64,000 nucleotides of DNA from Cristatella mucedo (lineage: Eukaryota > Bryozoa > Phylactolaemata > Cristatellidae): positions 185,001 to 249,000 of the forward strand of contig WPIO01000025.1 of NCBI GenBank assembly GCA_009760855.2. The letters are read 5' to 3'. A program made the translations under genes and the position numbers. Positions 13,801 through 23,279 of the stretch are shown here, in pieces (the first letter of the stretch is position 1; every line of letters starts with the position of its first letter). The notes below the pieces were generated by a model. It was not told the origin of the DNA, made no database searches, and saw only the letters and a program-made list of their open reading frames with translations.

Positions 13801-14012
13801 AAGTCTCGGTTACAACAGCATTTCATTTTAAATTGGGGATTACATTCTCGTTGAGCTCGAGAGTATTCGGTACTTACCAGAATGTTCGGATGAGAAATGA
13901 TTACTTTAAGGTCAATAAACACCGGAGAGTTGATACCACTTTTAAGCTTAAACGTGCCAAACAAGACTGCTCCGGCTCGGAACAGCTCGACTGATAACTG
14001 CTGAAGATCCAT
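2875..14012 (-). CDS. UMPS: Tandem-OPRT protein, gene B/C (partial, runs off left edge)
   Basis: Six coding exons on the minus strand: 14012-13878, 11224-11132, 9709-9548, 9143-9037, 3415-3088 and 2976-2875. They join in frame with phases 0,0,0,2,0 and canonical GT/AG ends, giving 309 residues so far. Residues 1-about 197 form a whole OPRT, which transfers ribose-5-phosphate from PRPP to orotate to make OMP. It has [13 protein letters not shown], the KEAK catalytic loop, the [12 protein letters not shown] loop and VDREQGG. A Pro/Ser-rich linker of about 35 residues follows, then a second OPRT start (domain C) with altered active-site residues. The chosen ATG (MDLQQL) starts the domain as in gene A; an AG just upstream at about 14,025 could also be a 3' splice site, so an upstream exon is possible. 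The remainder of domain C, and perhaps an OMP decarboxylase, should lie left of the window. Confidence 0.88.
3088..3415 (-). CDS. UMPS: Gene B/C exon 5: fusion exon joining OPRT B to OPRT C
   Basis: This exon is 328 bases, opening in phase 2 and closing in phase 0 (acceptor TGTTTCAG, donor GTAATT). Its first part, [19 protein letters not shown]..., matches the last exon of gene A and of UMPS OPRT domains generally. Instead of a stop the frame continues through a linker rich in Ser, Pro and Thr ([13 protein letters not shown]) into [14 protein letters not shown] and [17 protein letters not shown], the first exon of another OPRT. The join is thus encoded in one uninterrupted exon. Confidence 0.9.
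3785..4690 (+). mobile_element. Decayed LINE-1 reverse-transcriptase fragment
   Basis: The stretch near 3,850-3,960 corresponds to the LINE-1 RT block seen intact near 15.5 and 32.0 kb (the 'NLGF..YADDTQLY.CFDPS' region), here full of stops. Alignable sequence continues to the 'SSNSL', DDKT and 'ANIRAC' region near 4,220 and the 3' part near 4,480. It lies inside intron 4 of gene B/C on the opposite strand. Confidence 0.65.
4691..6484. other. Intron 4 of gene B/C, no recognised element
   Basis: The sequence is AT-rich near 4.7-5.2 kb with short repeats of 'TTGCCTAAGCA' (about 4,805 and 4,840). A 113-codon minus-strand frame at 5,207-5,548 has no family resemblance I recognise and shows no splice signals of its own; I treat it as chance. 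Confidence 0.4.
6489..6664 (-). repeat. SINE2 copy (tRNA-derived SINE)
   Basis: On the minus strand it starts at GCCGTGATGGCTCACTAGGT (A-box-like), carries a degenerate B-box region (GTGGGTTGGAATCC), then a GGTGATAGCCGT-like body and ends in AGCTAGTATTT-like sequence. It matches the copies at 19.2, 27.6, 31.7 and 35.6 kb. Confidence 0.8.
6861..7008 (-). repeat. SINE1 copy (tRNA-derived SINE with LINE-1 tail)
   Basis: Reading the minus strand: a degraded A box, GGTGCTCACCTCGAT, a B-box-like CGTGTGCTCAAGCCCC, then AGAGATT...TTCTCTTTGGGTGCTATACA and an ATGAATTAT tail. The last 60 bases match the 3' end of LINE-1. Confidence 0.8.
7077..7635 (-). mobile_element. LINE-1 3' fragment
   Basis: 5'-truncated LINE on the minus strand. 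Its open frame at 7,670-7,308 encodes the C-terminus of the polyprotein: [14 protein letters not shown], then [20 protein letters not shown], a block typical of CR1/L2-type elements. A 3' UTR and an (ATT)n tail follow at 7,077-7,095. The fragment lies within intron 4 of gene B/C. Confidence 0.88.
7689..7800. repeat. (CT)n microsatellite, two tracts
   Basis: Tracts at 7,689-7,708 and 7,736-7,800 are separated by a unique 27-base spacer. The long Ser/Leu and Arg/Glu reading frames across them are artefacts of the dinucleotide repeat. Confidence 0.95.
9037..9143 (-). CDS. UMPS: Gene B/C exon 4: OPRT domain B
   Basis: This exon is 107 bases, phase 0 to phase 2 (acceptor CTTTAG, donor GTTAGT). 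It encodes [20 protein letters not shown] and GGAMAIK, the strand and VDREQGG turn that follow the PRPP loop. It has exactly the same length and phases as exon 4 of gene A. Confidence 0.92.
9548..9709 (-). CDS. UMPS: Gene B/C exon 3: OPRT domain B catalytic loop and PRPP site
   Basis: This exon is 162 bases, 54 residues, phase 0-0 (acceptor TTTCTAG, donor GTAGCC). It carries [15 protein letters not shown] (flexible catalytic loop) and [19 protein letters not shown] (PRPP-binding motif). The acceptor at TAG is preferred over a later CAG because it gives the eight residues expected between AT and PM, the same number as in gene A. Confidence 0.93.
10748..10824. repeat. (CT)n microsatellite
   Basis: About 38 CT units in intron 2 of gene B/C. 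It creates a spurious poly Ser-Leu frame. Confidence 0.97.
11132..11224 (-). CDS. UMPS: Gene B/C exon 2: OPRT domain B
   Basis: This exon is 93 bases, 31 residues, phase 0-0 (acceptor GATTTAG, donor GTGAGT). It encodes [17 protein letters not shown] and then [14 protein letters not shown]. It is two residues shorter than its gene A counterpart, and the usual CGVPYTALP has Asp in place of Val. Confidence 0.9.
11895..13240 (+). mobile_element. Decayed LINE-1 with a LINE-2 piece inserted
   Basis: The plus strand retains broken RT blocks: '[20 protein letters not shown]' (11,960-12,015, with indels), 'LGPLLF' and '[11 protein letters not shown]' (12,150-12,240), and the '[14 protein letters not shown]' region near 12,820. 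It lies in intron 1 of gene B/C. A LINE-2 3' end on the other strand interrupts it at about 12,435-12,675. Confidence 0.7.
12435..12675 (-). mobile_element. LINE-2 3' end nested in LINE-1
   Basis: Strongly similar to the minus-strand LINE-2 3' end at 16,205-16,440 and to the plus-strand copy at 22,600-22,830. Shared landmarks are GTAGTCTTTGTGGAGTTACA at the end, CATAGTGCACTC-like text, and the CTTTCTCTTTGTTGC stretch. LINE-1 RT sequence lies on both sides, so this element inserted later. Confidence 0.7.
13372..13485 (+). repeat. SINE1 copy, 5'-truncated
   Basis: It begins inside the head at CTCGACCAGGGTCAGACTGA, carries the B box GGGCTCGAGCCCC and the LINE-1-like tail AGAGATTAAATTCTCTTAGG. 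The A-box half is missing. Confidence 0.8.
13878..14012 (-). CDS. UMPS: Gene B/C exon 1: OPRT domain B start
   Basis: This exon is 135 bases, 45 residues from the ATG to donor GTAAGT, ending in phase 0. It encodes [20 protein letters not shown], then [20 protein letters not shown]. The LKSG lysine that contacts the substrates is present. The same frame is open upstream, and TGTTCCAG just before the ATG could be an acceptor for an upstream exon. Confidence 0.9.
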
Positions 14013-14254
14013 CAAGTCTTGCTCTCCTGGAACACGCGGCAGCAAATTTCAGCCTCCCGGGTAAAGACTTCGGTAGGTGTAACCGATAGGTACGAGCAAG
14101 ATAGTCAAAGATTGTAAAGCTAAAAAATTTAATTATTTAAAAATATTTTAACGTTGACACAGTGAATTTGCTACTTTAGGTGAAGTCGTCCTGTAATAGC
14201 TTATAAAGGAGCGGGACAGCCGGGCGCCAAGGTCACCGGGTCGGCATAAGAAAA

Positions 14255-16204
14255 TTGAGTATGCATATTTTAGAAACTCTTTCTTGTGAGAACACATTGC
14301 TTGATTTCAAGAGAACTAATCACTCCGCAAAGTCGTCATTGCTTCGGGTGTGTAACGAGCTACTTAGGAATGTAGACTTAGGTAGAGCATCTCTGCTCGT
14401 TTTTCTCGCTCTTTCGGCAGCTTTTGATACTATCGATCACCGAGTACTTCTCTAGCGCCTCTTATCTCGCCTGGTCATCGCTGGTACTGCGCAGCAATAT
14501 TTCAGGTCTTATTACTATGGGAGACTCCGGAAAATTTATGTGAATGGAATAAGAATATCAGAGGACCACTGAAGGATGGGGTACCTCAAGGCTCTATGCT
14601 TGGTCCTGTTCTTTTAATAGTAATAATAATAATAATAATAATAATGCACTTGATAAAGCGCCCTCAGAGAACTTAATCTCTCTCTCTGGGCGATTTACAT
14701 TTGCTGCAAAGGGAAATGCAACTGGATGGTGAGTAAAATCATGCTTGATAAACAAACAAAATGAATAACATGGTCAAGGGTGAAATGCACAGGGTCAGCA
14801 TGCAAATGTGGTTAGTGGCAGCATGCACAGTGTCAGCATGCATAAGCACATCAAGGACGAATCACAGGGACCCACTAAATGCTGTTTTCTTTTTTTATGT
14901 CGTCAAGTCAGGGGATGTTCTGACGCAAGTCGGGAGGGAGTTCCAGGCTTTGGGAGCATACGAACTAAATGCACGGTCTCCAAAGGATTTGAGGTTTGTA
15001 CGAGGTATTGGTAGACTGTTGGATTCCGAAAAGCAGGTGGTACGATGCTTGGCTTGATGGGGGAGTATATCTGAGAGATAAGCTTGAGCCAAAGAATGAA
15101 GTTACCTAAAATTGAGCGACAAAACCTTGAAGTCAATCCGTTGCTTGACTGGTAGCCAATGCAGGTCGGCGAGAAGTGGTGAGATGCGGCAACTTCGATG
15201 CTCACGACAGACAACCCTAGCTGCGGAGTTGTGCACCAGCTGCAATCGCCTGATCGCACATGCCGGTAGGCCAGTAAGCAGTGAGTTGCTGAAGTCGAGA
15301 CTGGATGTCACGAATGTATGGACCAACTTAGACGTGGTATCCTTATCTAAACAAGCTCGAATGTTAGCAATGTTATGATGCTGAAAATAGGCAGGTTTAA
15401 CTGTGGAGCTGATGTGGTCGTCTAATGAGAGGTCGCTTTGGAATATGACACCTAGATTTCGAGCTTATTCAACTGGAGATATGCTGGCAGAGCCGAATTT
15501 GAGTTTCAGCATTTCCAATTTGTGAATCATACTGGGTTTGCCCATAACTAGTAAGTTAGTTTTATCGTCTTTTAGTTTTAGAAAATTTGCTGCTATCCAT
15601 GTGCGGATGTCATCAATACATGCAGCAAGTGAGTTGAGAGAATTTGAGGTGCTCGAAGGCTGTGAGGGATCAAAGCAAATGTACAACTGAGTTTCATCCG
15701 CATAGAAGTGAAAGCCTAGATTGTGCTTGGCAATCACTTCAGCAAGAGAGAGAGTATAAACCGTGAAAAGAACCGGACCTAGCACTGTGCCCTGAGGTAT
15801 CCCATATTTCAGAAGTACGCCGGATGATCATTGTCCATCACAGTTTATACTCTTCCTTGTTCGCCAAGAACAATCTAGGCTTTTACCTATATGCAGAGGA
15901 CATTATGTTGTACTTTGGCTTTGATCCTTCCCAGCCCTCCAGCACGTAGGATTCTCTCAACTCTCTTGCTACATGTATTGATCACACCTGCTCGTGGATG
16001 GCGGAAAATTTTCTTAAATTGAATGATGATCAAACCAGCTTACTAGTAATTGGCAGACAAAGTGGGATTCGGAAATTGGATACACATTTGCCACATCACA
16101 CCACTTCTTGCTGACCTGCACTAGCTCCCAGTCAAGCAGCTCATCGACTTTAAGGTTCTGTCACTCACTTTTAGGTACCTCCATTCTTTGGCTCCAGCCT
16201 ATGT
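14255..16204 (+). mobile_element. LINE-1 host copy, split by a younger LINE-1
   Basis: The first part (14,255-14,616) encodes the RT start, FLALSAAFDTIDHRVLL, and runs to GVPQGSMLGPVL. There it is interrupted by the minus-strand LINE-1 of 14,617-15,835. The plus-strand RT resumes at about 15,836 with 'LYSSLFAKNNLGFYLYAED' and continues to the 'LADLH..PVKQ' block near 16,140. Several stops mark it as dead. Confidence 0.85.
14617..15835 (-). mobile_element. LINE-1 copy, 5'-truncated, inserted in an older LINE-1
   Basis: The minus strand encodes the RT palm block at 15,785-15,465 (MLGPVLFTVYTLSLAEVIAK, YADETQLY, then DDKTNLLVMGKP), the 'FVTSSLDFSNSLL' block near 15,320 and the C-terminal [18 protein letters not shown] near 14,970. 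A 3' UTR and an (ATT)n tail at 14,625-14,645 follow. Frames shift between the blocks. The usual YADDTQLY has Glu in place of the second Asp. Confidence 0.9.
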
Positions 16205-17890
16205 AATGTAACATATCTCCAATTGTCTGTTTAACTTCACGAAGACTACACGGGTGTTACGCATGAGAGGTTTGCATAGCGCACTCACAGCCTCAGCTGC
16301 TTCCGGTACGAATTCGGTAGCCAGCAGACTTCATTTCACGAAGCAAAGAGAAAGTGGGAAGCATAGCTGAATCAGGAGAGTAGTTGAGATAGTGAGTGGT
16401 ATGGAAGTAGCAGCTCAGAACTGCTGGAAAGGATGTGCCATAGTCGGCACTAGGAGTGTAGTTGTCGTTGCTAAGAATAGTGGAAGTGAGTTCCACAGTC
16501 TAGGACCTGCAGAGCAAAAGCTTCTGTCACCAACGGTTTTTAAGTGAAGGAATAGAACAGCTAATTTATTGTACATAAAGGACCTGAGGGCACGAAGAGG
16601 CTGAAGTTGGTGCAGCAGTTCATCTAGGTATGGAGTAGCCGAGCCGTGGAGATCCTTTTTGGGTCATCGTAAGAACTTTGCTCTGTATCCTTTGATCAAC
16701 CGGCAGCCACCCTATCTCTTTTAGCAAAGAAGACAAGTGGTCAAACTTCTGGGATTTGCAAACTAACCGTGCAGCCATATTCATAGCCAGCTGCAGTGGC
16801 TTAGTGGCTTTTTGGTACCCCTGCCAAAAGGGAATCACAATAACCTAACCGACACAGGACTAAGGAGCTAGTTAAATTGTTTGCAAGCCACCGAGAAAGA
16901 CAGTTCCTAATCTTAAATAGAAATCGGACGTGATGGCTAGCTGTGGAGCCCATTTTCTTAAAGAAGCTTTCAAAATTTAGGTAGTTGTCGGAGACGACAC
17001 CTAAATTCCGAGCACACGGTGATGGTCGCACAACAGTATCACCTAGTGGAAGGGCAGAGCCACAAGTCCAACCACACGCTTAGGGTGTCCCATGAGCAGC
17101 AGTTCAGTTTTATCGTCGTTTAGTTTCAAGGAAGTTTTCGACAACCAGGAGTGAATGTTGGCAAGGCAAGCATTCCGTTTGTCAGTTGCTGCAGTAGATT
17201 CCGATGGTTTACATGATAAATACAGCTGAGTATTGTCAGCATAAAAGTGATATCCTACTCAATTGGGCCTCAACCACTTTTCTCATAATTATAAATGGAG
17301 AACAGCAAGGGACCGAGGATGAACCCTTGAGGGACTCCACTGGTGATTCATCTCGTGTGTGAGACCTGACCACCACAAGCCACGGATTGAACCCGATCAG
17401 ACAAGTATGATTTAAAACCCGTCAGTGCATCGTCTTCCAGACCAATCTTTGTTCTCAATCTTTCACGTAGGACATCGCGATCAATGGTGTCGGAGGCAGT
17501 GATAGATCTAGTAGCGCTAGGGCACGTGACATTCCCGTCATCGTTGCTGCAGAGGATGTCATTGGTGACACGGAGGAAAGCAGTTTCAGTGGAGTGCTGC
17601 CGCATAACCCTGCCGCATAACCCCAGATTAAATTTTCATTCATTTCAATGCTTGCTACCAGCTGCTTAGCGACAAATATTTTCAAGAATCTTTGACAAAA
17701 AAGGAAGAAGAGAAACGGGGCAATAGTTGGCAAGGACCTCTGTATCTAATCCAGGCTTTTTAAGGATCAGTCTACCGATAATCGATTTGAAGGACATTGC
17801 AGCGACTTCTTTTTCCAGAGAAGCATAAAAAATGTCTGTCATGGCTGGTCCTAAGTCTGTGAGCCAGTGAAGACCACAGCGATGAAGATA
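16205..17890 (-). mobile_element. LINE-2 copy (second LINE family)
   Basis: On the minus strand: KKPGLDTEVLANYCPVSLLP and FLSKILE (RT start, about 17,770-17,680), then 'SITASDTIDRDVL' and TGFKSYLSDRVQSV near 17,400-17,500. Next come PCARNLGVVSDNYLNFE near 17,000 and MNMAARLVCKSQKFDHLSS near 16,770, then a 3' end at 16,205-16,500. It lacks the (ATT)n tail of LINE-1. Stops and frameshifts are frequent. The 3' end abuts LINE-1 sequence at 16,204. Confidence 0.85.
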
Positions 17891-18252
17891 TATGTGTGCT
17901 TCGATGCGCCTTGCACGAAGAACGCCTTGCACGAAGAACGCCAGCACAGAACCAACACCAACAGTTTATTCTACTACAGAGCAGAGGGAGCACGACTTCA
18001 CTCGCCCCTCTCTCCCCACTGAATCCCCTCCTCGCCCACGGCTGTGTTTTGGCCGACCCCGATGGTGAGTCCACCATCTGACTGTGGTTACCGGCCTGTC
18101 CAAACCACACCACAGGCGGACCACAGCTATGCACCACCGGCGATGCTCCCGACAGCTGTTTAAGGAAGGAGCGGTACCGGCCTGCATATACTCAGACCAC
18201 AATATGGTCTTCAGAAGACGAGCTCTATTTATTAGACCTTCTCCCCCAGGCT
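17891..18252. other. Unassigned stretch with an 18-base tandem duplication
   Basis: GCCTTGCACGAAGAACGC occurs twice in tandem at about 17,908-17,943. The rest, to the LINE tail at 18,253, shows nothing I recognise. Confidence 0.5.
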
Positions 18253-18335
18253 AATAATAATAATAATAATGATACACTTGATAAAGCACCCTTAGAGAAC
18301 TCAATCTCTTTCTAGGCGCAGTAAATTTGCTGAGC
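18253..18335 (-). mobile_element. LINE-1 3' terminus only
   Basis: The terminal 80 bases of LINE-1 on the minus strand: GCGCCTAGAAAGAGATTGAG, GGTGCTTTATCAAGTG and an (ATT)n tail. Confidence 0.8.
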
Positions 18336-19244
18336 ATTATAACACCCACTTTTCCGAAACTGCAGCATCAATGCAAGCAGGCATGCCGACCATAGCGAAA
18401 CACGGCAGCGGTGGACCCAACAAATCTTAACAAAACGAGACTGTATCCATAACGTCGGCAAGTATATTCAACAGCAACGGAATGTTACAGGCGTTCAATA
18501 ATAGCGACGACCTACACCGAAGGCTCCACGGCCTAGAGATAAAATAAGATCCAACGTCGATGCATACAAAAGTGCAATGGACAAACTCGCAAAGGACAAA
18601 ATCGCGAAACTATAATAGTAATTTGTTTACGTATACGATCTGATTGATTCAGCCGGTCTTCTGTCTTCCAAATCAATCTGTTGTTAAGTTTGTTCGAGTG
18701 GTCGCGTTCAGCGCAAGACGGCTTCTGTCGAAGCCGTTTATTATGGTACGCTGGTACCGGGCCGTTGCGGCCACCACGCTAGCTCGAGATGAAGTACATA
18801 AGTGGGTCTGCCGTTCTCCTCTCGGCAGTTTTCGCCGGAGTAATACGCCGTCGAGGTACAGCAGATCCAATAACTATGATAGCAAAAAGAAACAGATATT
18901 TCATTGTACGGCTGGTGCGAAATTAACAACTAGTACTCCAGTTTTGTCATGCATTAATAATGGAAACTCTGAATCCGGCGAATGTCATGTCAGATGTTGA
19001 GAATGCTAGTCAATGCCTGTTCAACCATCTTTCCTCGAGCGCATCTAGTTCGATGCTCGTTTGATCTCCCGACAGAATCTTTGGCTGTTCCTGCTGTAAT
19101 CTGACGCTCTGACACCGCGCACGCGCTCGCTTGTACGAAAAAGATGAAAGGCAAACACCGAGGGGATTGAACAATGGTGTATTTCGTCAATGCTATGGTG
19201 TATTTCGTCAATGCTCGCAGCGTTACAACACACAATGATGTGAG
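18336..19244. other. Unassigned intergenic stretch
   Basis: A 118-codon plus-strand frame at 18,644-19,000 has no recognisable domain. A 22-base unit (TGGTGTATTTCGTCAATGCT plus a spacer) is duplicated in tandem at about 19,172-19,214, just before a SINE2. Confidence 0.4.
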
Positions 19245-19412
19245 TCGTGATGGCACACTAGGTAAGGCGGTTGCTTTCACGACCTCGGTCCCGAGGTCGT
19301 GGGTTCGATTCCTGCGGTGGACGATTCTTTATCGCCACTGCAAGCGGTGGTGATAGCCGTAAAGGTTCTACTGTCGCTATACAAAAAGAGGCTGTTTAAT
19401 CAGCTAGGATTT
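19245..19412 (+). repeat. SINE2 copy
   Basis: A-box-like TGGCACACTAGGTAAGGCGG, B box GTGGGTTCGATTCCTG, then CGCCACTGCAAGCGGTGGTG, and an end near TTTAATCAGCTAGGATT. The palindromic ACCTCGGTCCCGAGGT sits between the two boxes. Confidence 0.88.
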
Positions 19413-19431
19413 ATTTATTCATTTAACCGCT

Positions 19432-19560
19432 CCCCCCCCTCCGTCCTGGTTCCCACAGCCTGCTCCTGTCCAGGCAGTGACTCACCCTTGTAAAAACATT
19501 AACTCATTCAACCATAATCCCAGATAGCCCTCAAACCAATAAAACCATAAACCCACCAGA
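19432..19560 (+). repeat. Dispersed repeat shared with 41.7-42.0 kb
   Basis: The segment containing CCTGTCCAGGCAGTGACTCA and AACTCATTCAACCATAATCC is nearly the reverse complement of 41,755-41,865. It could be an LTR or UTR piece of a retroelement; no coding part is attached. Confidence 0.6.
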
Positions 19561-19889
19561 AACCATAATACCACATACCCTGGTGATCTCAAGATCACCA
19601 ATTTCAGCAATAACACGCTTAATTAAGATCAAAGCACCGTGGTGTATTCACACAAGGGGAAAAAGCACATTACAACATAGCAGCACCGTCGCAGTCCAGC
19701 AACCACCGTTAACATGACCGGCATTTAAACAAAATCACACCTGCTGCTTTAGACGAATTGGCCGATGCCTGCCCTCTCCTGATGCACCATTAATCAACTA
19801 CTAGGAAGACATACATTGACAGACAAATTAGAGGTCAACGTGGACATCCAAGGCTTAATTTTTCACTGTAATATTGTGGGTCCCACGAA

Positions 19890-20640
19890 TAACTGTGATA
19901 CAGCTGCCATTTCAACAATTAACCTCAGACTACTGCTATTTTGTTTTTAAATCATACGGAATTTTGTTACGGGTTTACCCACCAAATTGTATGCAATTGC
20001 GCTTTCCTATTCGCATGCAATGGCCTCAAATTACCCCGGTCAGCCAGCCTATTTACACATTCGTACTGTGACCCAGCTGCCATTTCCACAAAAACTTTGT
20101 GCAATTGTGGTTTCGATTCCAAAAGCATTGAAAGTGTACCCACAAAGTTTCATGGGATTTCCCTAACGCGTTTCCAGGCTATGCCTTCTGATGGCCAGGC
20201 CCAAATGGCAGCCCTAAGTAGCTCAACTGCGACACAACTGCCATTTCAGCAAAAAGTTTCGCGTAACTGTGGTTTTGATTGCAGATTGTAGCGAGTAATT
20301 ATCCCGCTTAGCCGACGAAATTTCGTGAGAATGCGCTTTCGCGATCCCGTGCTACAACCTCCAATGACCAGGGCCAGCCAGTCTCCCTATATATTCGAAC
20401 TGCGATACAGCTGTCATTTCCACAGTAAGCGTTTTGCATCTGCGGTTTTGATAATCATTTACAGAAAACCATTTTCCTCAACTACCAACTAAATTACATG
20501 GCTTAGCACATGATCTTTCTCAAGCTACGGCCACCAAAAGCCCGAACCAGCAAGCTTCCCTACGTAATCCAACGGCGATACAGCTGCCATATCCACAGTA
20601 GGTGTTGTGAAACTATGGTTTGATACCACAGTATAAATGT
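19890..20640 (+). repeat. 170-base satellite, at least four units, forward orientation
   Basis: The motif GATACAGCTGCCATTTCCAC (with variants) recurs at about 19,897, 20,068, 20,230, 20,404 and 20,576, a period of 162-174 bases. Each unit then carries 'TGCAATTGYGGTTTTGATT' and, further on, a 'TTTCGCATGCAATGGCC'-like segment. Copies are clearly diverged. Confidence 0.75.
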
Positions 20641-20667
20641 CTTGATATTGGGCGGGCGTTCCGATGC

Positions 20668-20765
20668 TATAAAAATAATAATCATAATCATAATGATAAA
20701 ACACTAGATAAAGCCCCATCAGAGAACTCGATCTCTTTTTGGGCACTTTCCATTTGCTGCAAAGG
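20668..20765 (-). mobile_element. LINE-1 3' terminus at the satellite turn-point
   Basis: The minus strand reads CCTTTGCAGCAAATGG, AAAGAGATCGAG and GGGGCTTTATCTAGTG, then a degenerate ATT tail. It sits between satellite units of opposite orientation. Confidence 0.75.
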
Positions 20766-20767
20766 AA

Positions 20768-20960
20768 TTACCTCCAATAGCCCGGCCGTTCGAGGCCATA
20801 GCAATAGCGTGGTAGCACTATCGAAAACAAAATTTGGTGAATAAATCCGGAAGGAACTCTTTATTTTCCTTAATAAGCAATCAAACCACATTTCCGCGAC
20901 GCCTGTTGGGATATAGGCAGCATCGAAGTTCGACAATGCAGAGCGGGCCGGGCCATTGCA
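20768..20960 (-). repeat. Satellite unit, inverted orientation
   Basis: Read on the minus strand it matches the 19.9-20.6 kb units: 'TCACCAAATTTTGTTTTCGA', GCTATGGCCTCGAACGG, and GGAAATGTGGTTTGATTGC. Confidence 0.55.
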
Positions 20961-21055
20961 TAAGAACGAGTAAGGGTTATATCATTTAGTTTGGTAGGTA
21001 AATTTGAAACACTGTTCGCTGTAACATGATATCAAACTGGGAGAGGCATGGCTGC

Positions 21056-21240
21056 CGTTAAGCCATTCGCTATGGTCAATGGTCGAGAAAATAACAATAG
21101 TTAAATACTACAGCCGATAAAAAGAATGGGGACCGTATCAAATACGGACAAAGAATAAGCAACAAACGAGTTCGATATATAGTAGTCCTAAATGGTCTCT
21201 ATTGGCTGACCATGCCGTCGTGCATACTAATCTTAGTCCA
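21056..21240 (+). repeat. 185-base direct repeat, copy 1
   Basis: Shares with 22,908-23,085 the landmarks TGGTCGAGAAAATAACA (variant), TTCGATATATAGTAGTCCT (variant) and CGTGCATACTAATCTT. The two copies flank the LINE-2 fragment of 21.4-22.8 kb. Confidence 0.7.
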
Positions 21241-21424
21241 TGCGTTCTGACATGGTTGGTGGCGGGTTGCAATTGCTGTCCGTGAATCGCTTGACTATAA
21301 GACGTGCCGCTTTTCGCCATCGCTTGAATCGGCTGCAGTCAGGTCCTCGTCAAAGACAATGCCTCTCATATATACCTCATTATATATTCAATACATATAT
21401 CTCATTATATACCTACCTCCTTAT

Positions 21425-22830
21425 GGCTGGCTAAACTAGTTTATAGAGGAGTTTACGGAGTTCCTCGCTAAAATATTTGTGTGCGACAGGCCGTTACTGA
21501 TTGCTGGAGACTTCAATATTCACGTTGACAACCCTATCAACAGCCACTTATCTCTTGACTCTCTGGAGAGTTTCGGTTTGGTCTAACGCGTTAATGATAC
21601 CACCCACGTCGATGGCCATATTCTAGATCTCGTGATTACTAAGGATGTCTTCCCCACTGACCTTGTGGTGTGCCCGCTGACCCTCACGGATAATTGTTCG
21701 ATCTCATTTACTCTTCCTTTTCCTTTGTACGCACAGGGTAATGTCGAACTTGTCCAGCGACGCAAGTTAAAAAAAAGCATCGACATAGACACATTTTTTA
21801 AATCTGTTTGTGATGCAGGTCTTTTTGATCTGCACCCAGACTCGACCGACAGCCTCGATACCCTCACTGATGCAGTGAACATGACACTTAGAAGAGCTCT
21901 TGACAAGCATGCTCCCGTTTACTCTATCCGTGTACAGAGCCGTGGAGATTCCTTTCAATTAAAAAAAAATTCAGAATATGCACCGTATTCAGCGAAGGCT
22001 TGAACGTCGTTTTAAGAAATCGGGATCTGATGCAGATACAGTCAATTTCAAAGACTTCCTTCGAGTTTACACACTGAAGCTTAAAAAAGCCAGGCTTCTT
22101 TCTTCACTCGAAAACCAAATTCCTGCCAGTCGGACCCAAAACAGATTCACAAGACAGTAAACAATTTACTGGCCAATGCTGAGAGATCTGACTTCCCAGA
22201 TATTAAAGGCTCAGCTGAAAGGTTTTTAGCTGAAAGTTGTAAGATTAGGAGCTGTCTCCCACAGTGGCCTTTAAAATATTTAACTAGCTCCCTAGTTCTG
22301 TCTCGGCTTGATTATTGTAATTCCCTTTTGGCTGGGCTGCCAAAGGAAGCTATTAGACCACTGCAGTAGACTATGAATATGGCAGCAAGGCTAGTCTTCA
22401 AGTCCCAGCGGTTTGAGCACGTGTCTCCTTTGTTAAAAGAGCTAGGATGGATGCCGGATCCAGAGCAAAGTTCTTATGCTGACCCACAAGGCCCGACACG
22501 GCTTGGCTCCTTCGTACCTAGCTGAACTGCTGCACCAGTTTCAGCCTATTCGTACCCTCAGGTCATGTATGGACAATAAATTAGCTGTTCCATTCCTCCG
22601 TTGGCGACATAAGCTTTTGCTCTGCAGGTCCAAGACTGTCATGCCACTCACTACCTCGACTGCTCTCCTGACTCAGCTATGCTTCCCACTTTCTCTTTGT
22701 TGCGAAGCTGAAGTCTGTTGGCTATCAAAAACCACATAGGCTATGAGTGCACTATACAAAACTCTCGTGCTTAACACCAACGTCGTCTTTATGGCTTTGT
22801 GGAGTTACAGACGGAGATACATTGCATCAC
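21425..22830 (+). mobile_element. LINE-2 copy with an internal deletion
   Basis: The first part encodes the end of the endonuclease (RPLLIAGDFNIHVDNP, then HVDGHILDLVITKD) and the region after it (21,632-22,003). Near 22,265 the sequence jumps to the 3' RT part, LTSSLVLSRLDYCNSLLAGL and MNMAARLVFKSQRFEH, so most of the RT is missing. The 3' end at 22,600-22,830 matches the other LINE-2 copies, ending at TTTGTGGAGTTACAGACGGA. Confidence 0.82.
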
Positions 22831-22907
22831 ATTACACGTAAACTTACTTCTCCAAGCCAACAACGCCACTGACCGCTGGGCCGATAACCTGAAAGACGCA
22901 GTGCTGC

Positions 22908-23085
22908 CGTGAAACCATTCAGTAGTCAACGTTCGAGAAAATTACAGTAGTTTAATATCACAGCCGACAAACAGAACGTGGACCATATTAAAAACGGACT
23001 AGGAAAAAGCAACAAATGAGTCCAATATATAGTAGTCCTCTATAATCACTATTGGCTGAGCAAGCCATCGTGCATACTAATCTTT
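22908..23085 (+). repeat. 185-base direct repeat, copy 2
   Basis: Second copy of the 21,056-21,240 repeat, same orientation, about three quarters identical by eye. Confidence 0.7.
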
Positions 23086-23279
23086 TTTTAATACTACTGG
23101 CTTCTGTTCATGGTCAAGCTCTGATCAGCCCTGATCATCCGTAGCAGGTGTTACCTTGGCAGAGGCCTGTTGGCCTAGGTGCAGCCACTCAGCAGTGGTC
23201 TGCAGCTGCAAAAATAGCCCATGTCAGTGCTGCACTGCAGGTCAAGGTGAGATCGCCCGGCACAATGTCTGTGAAGCTG

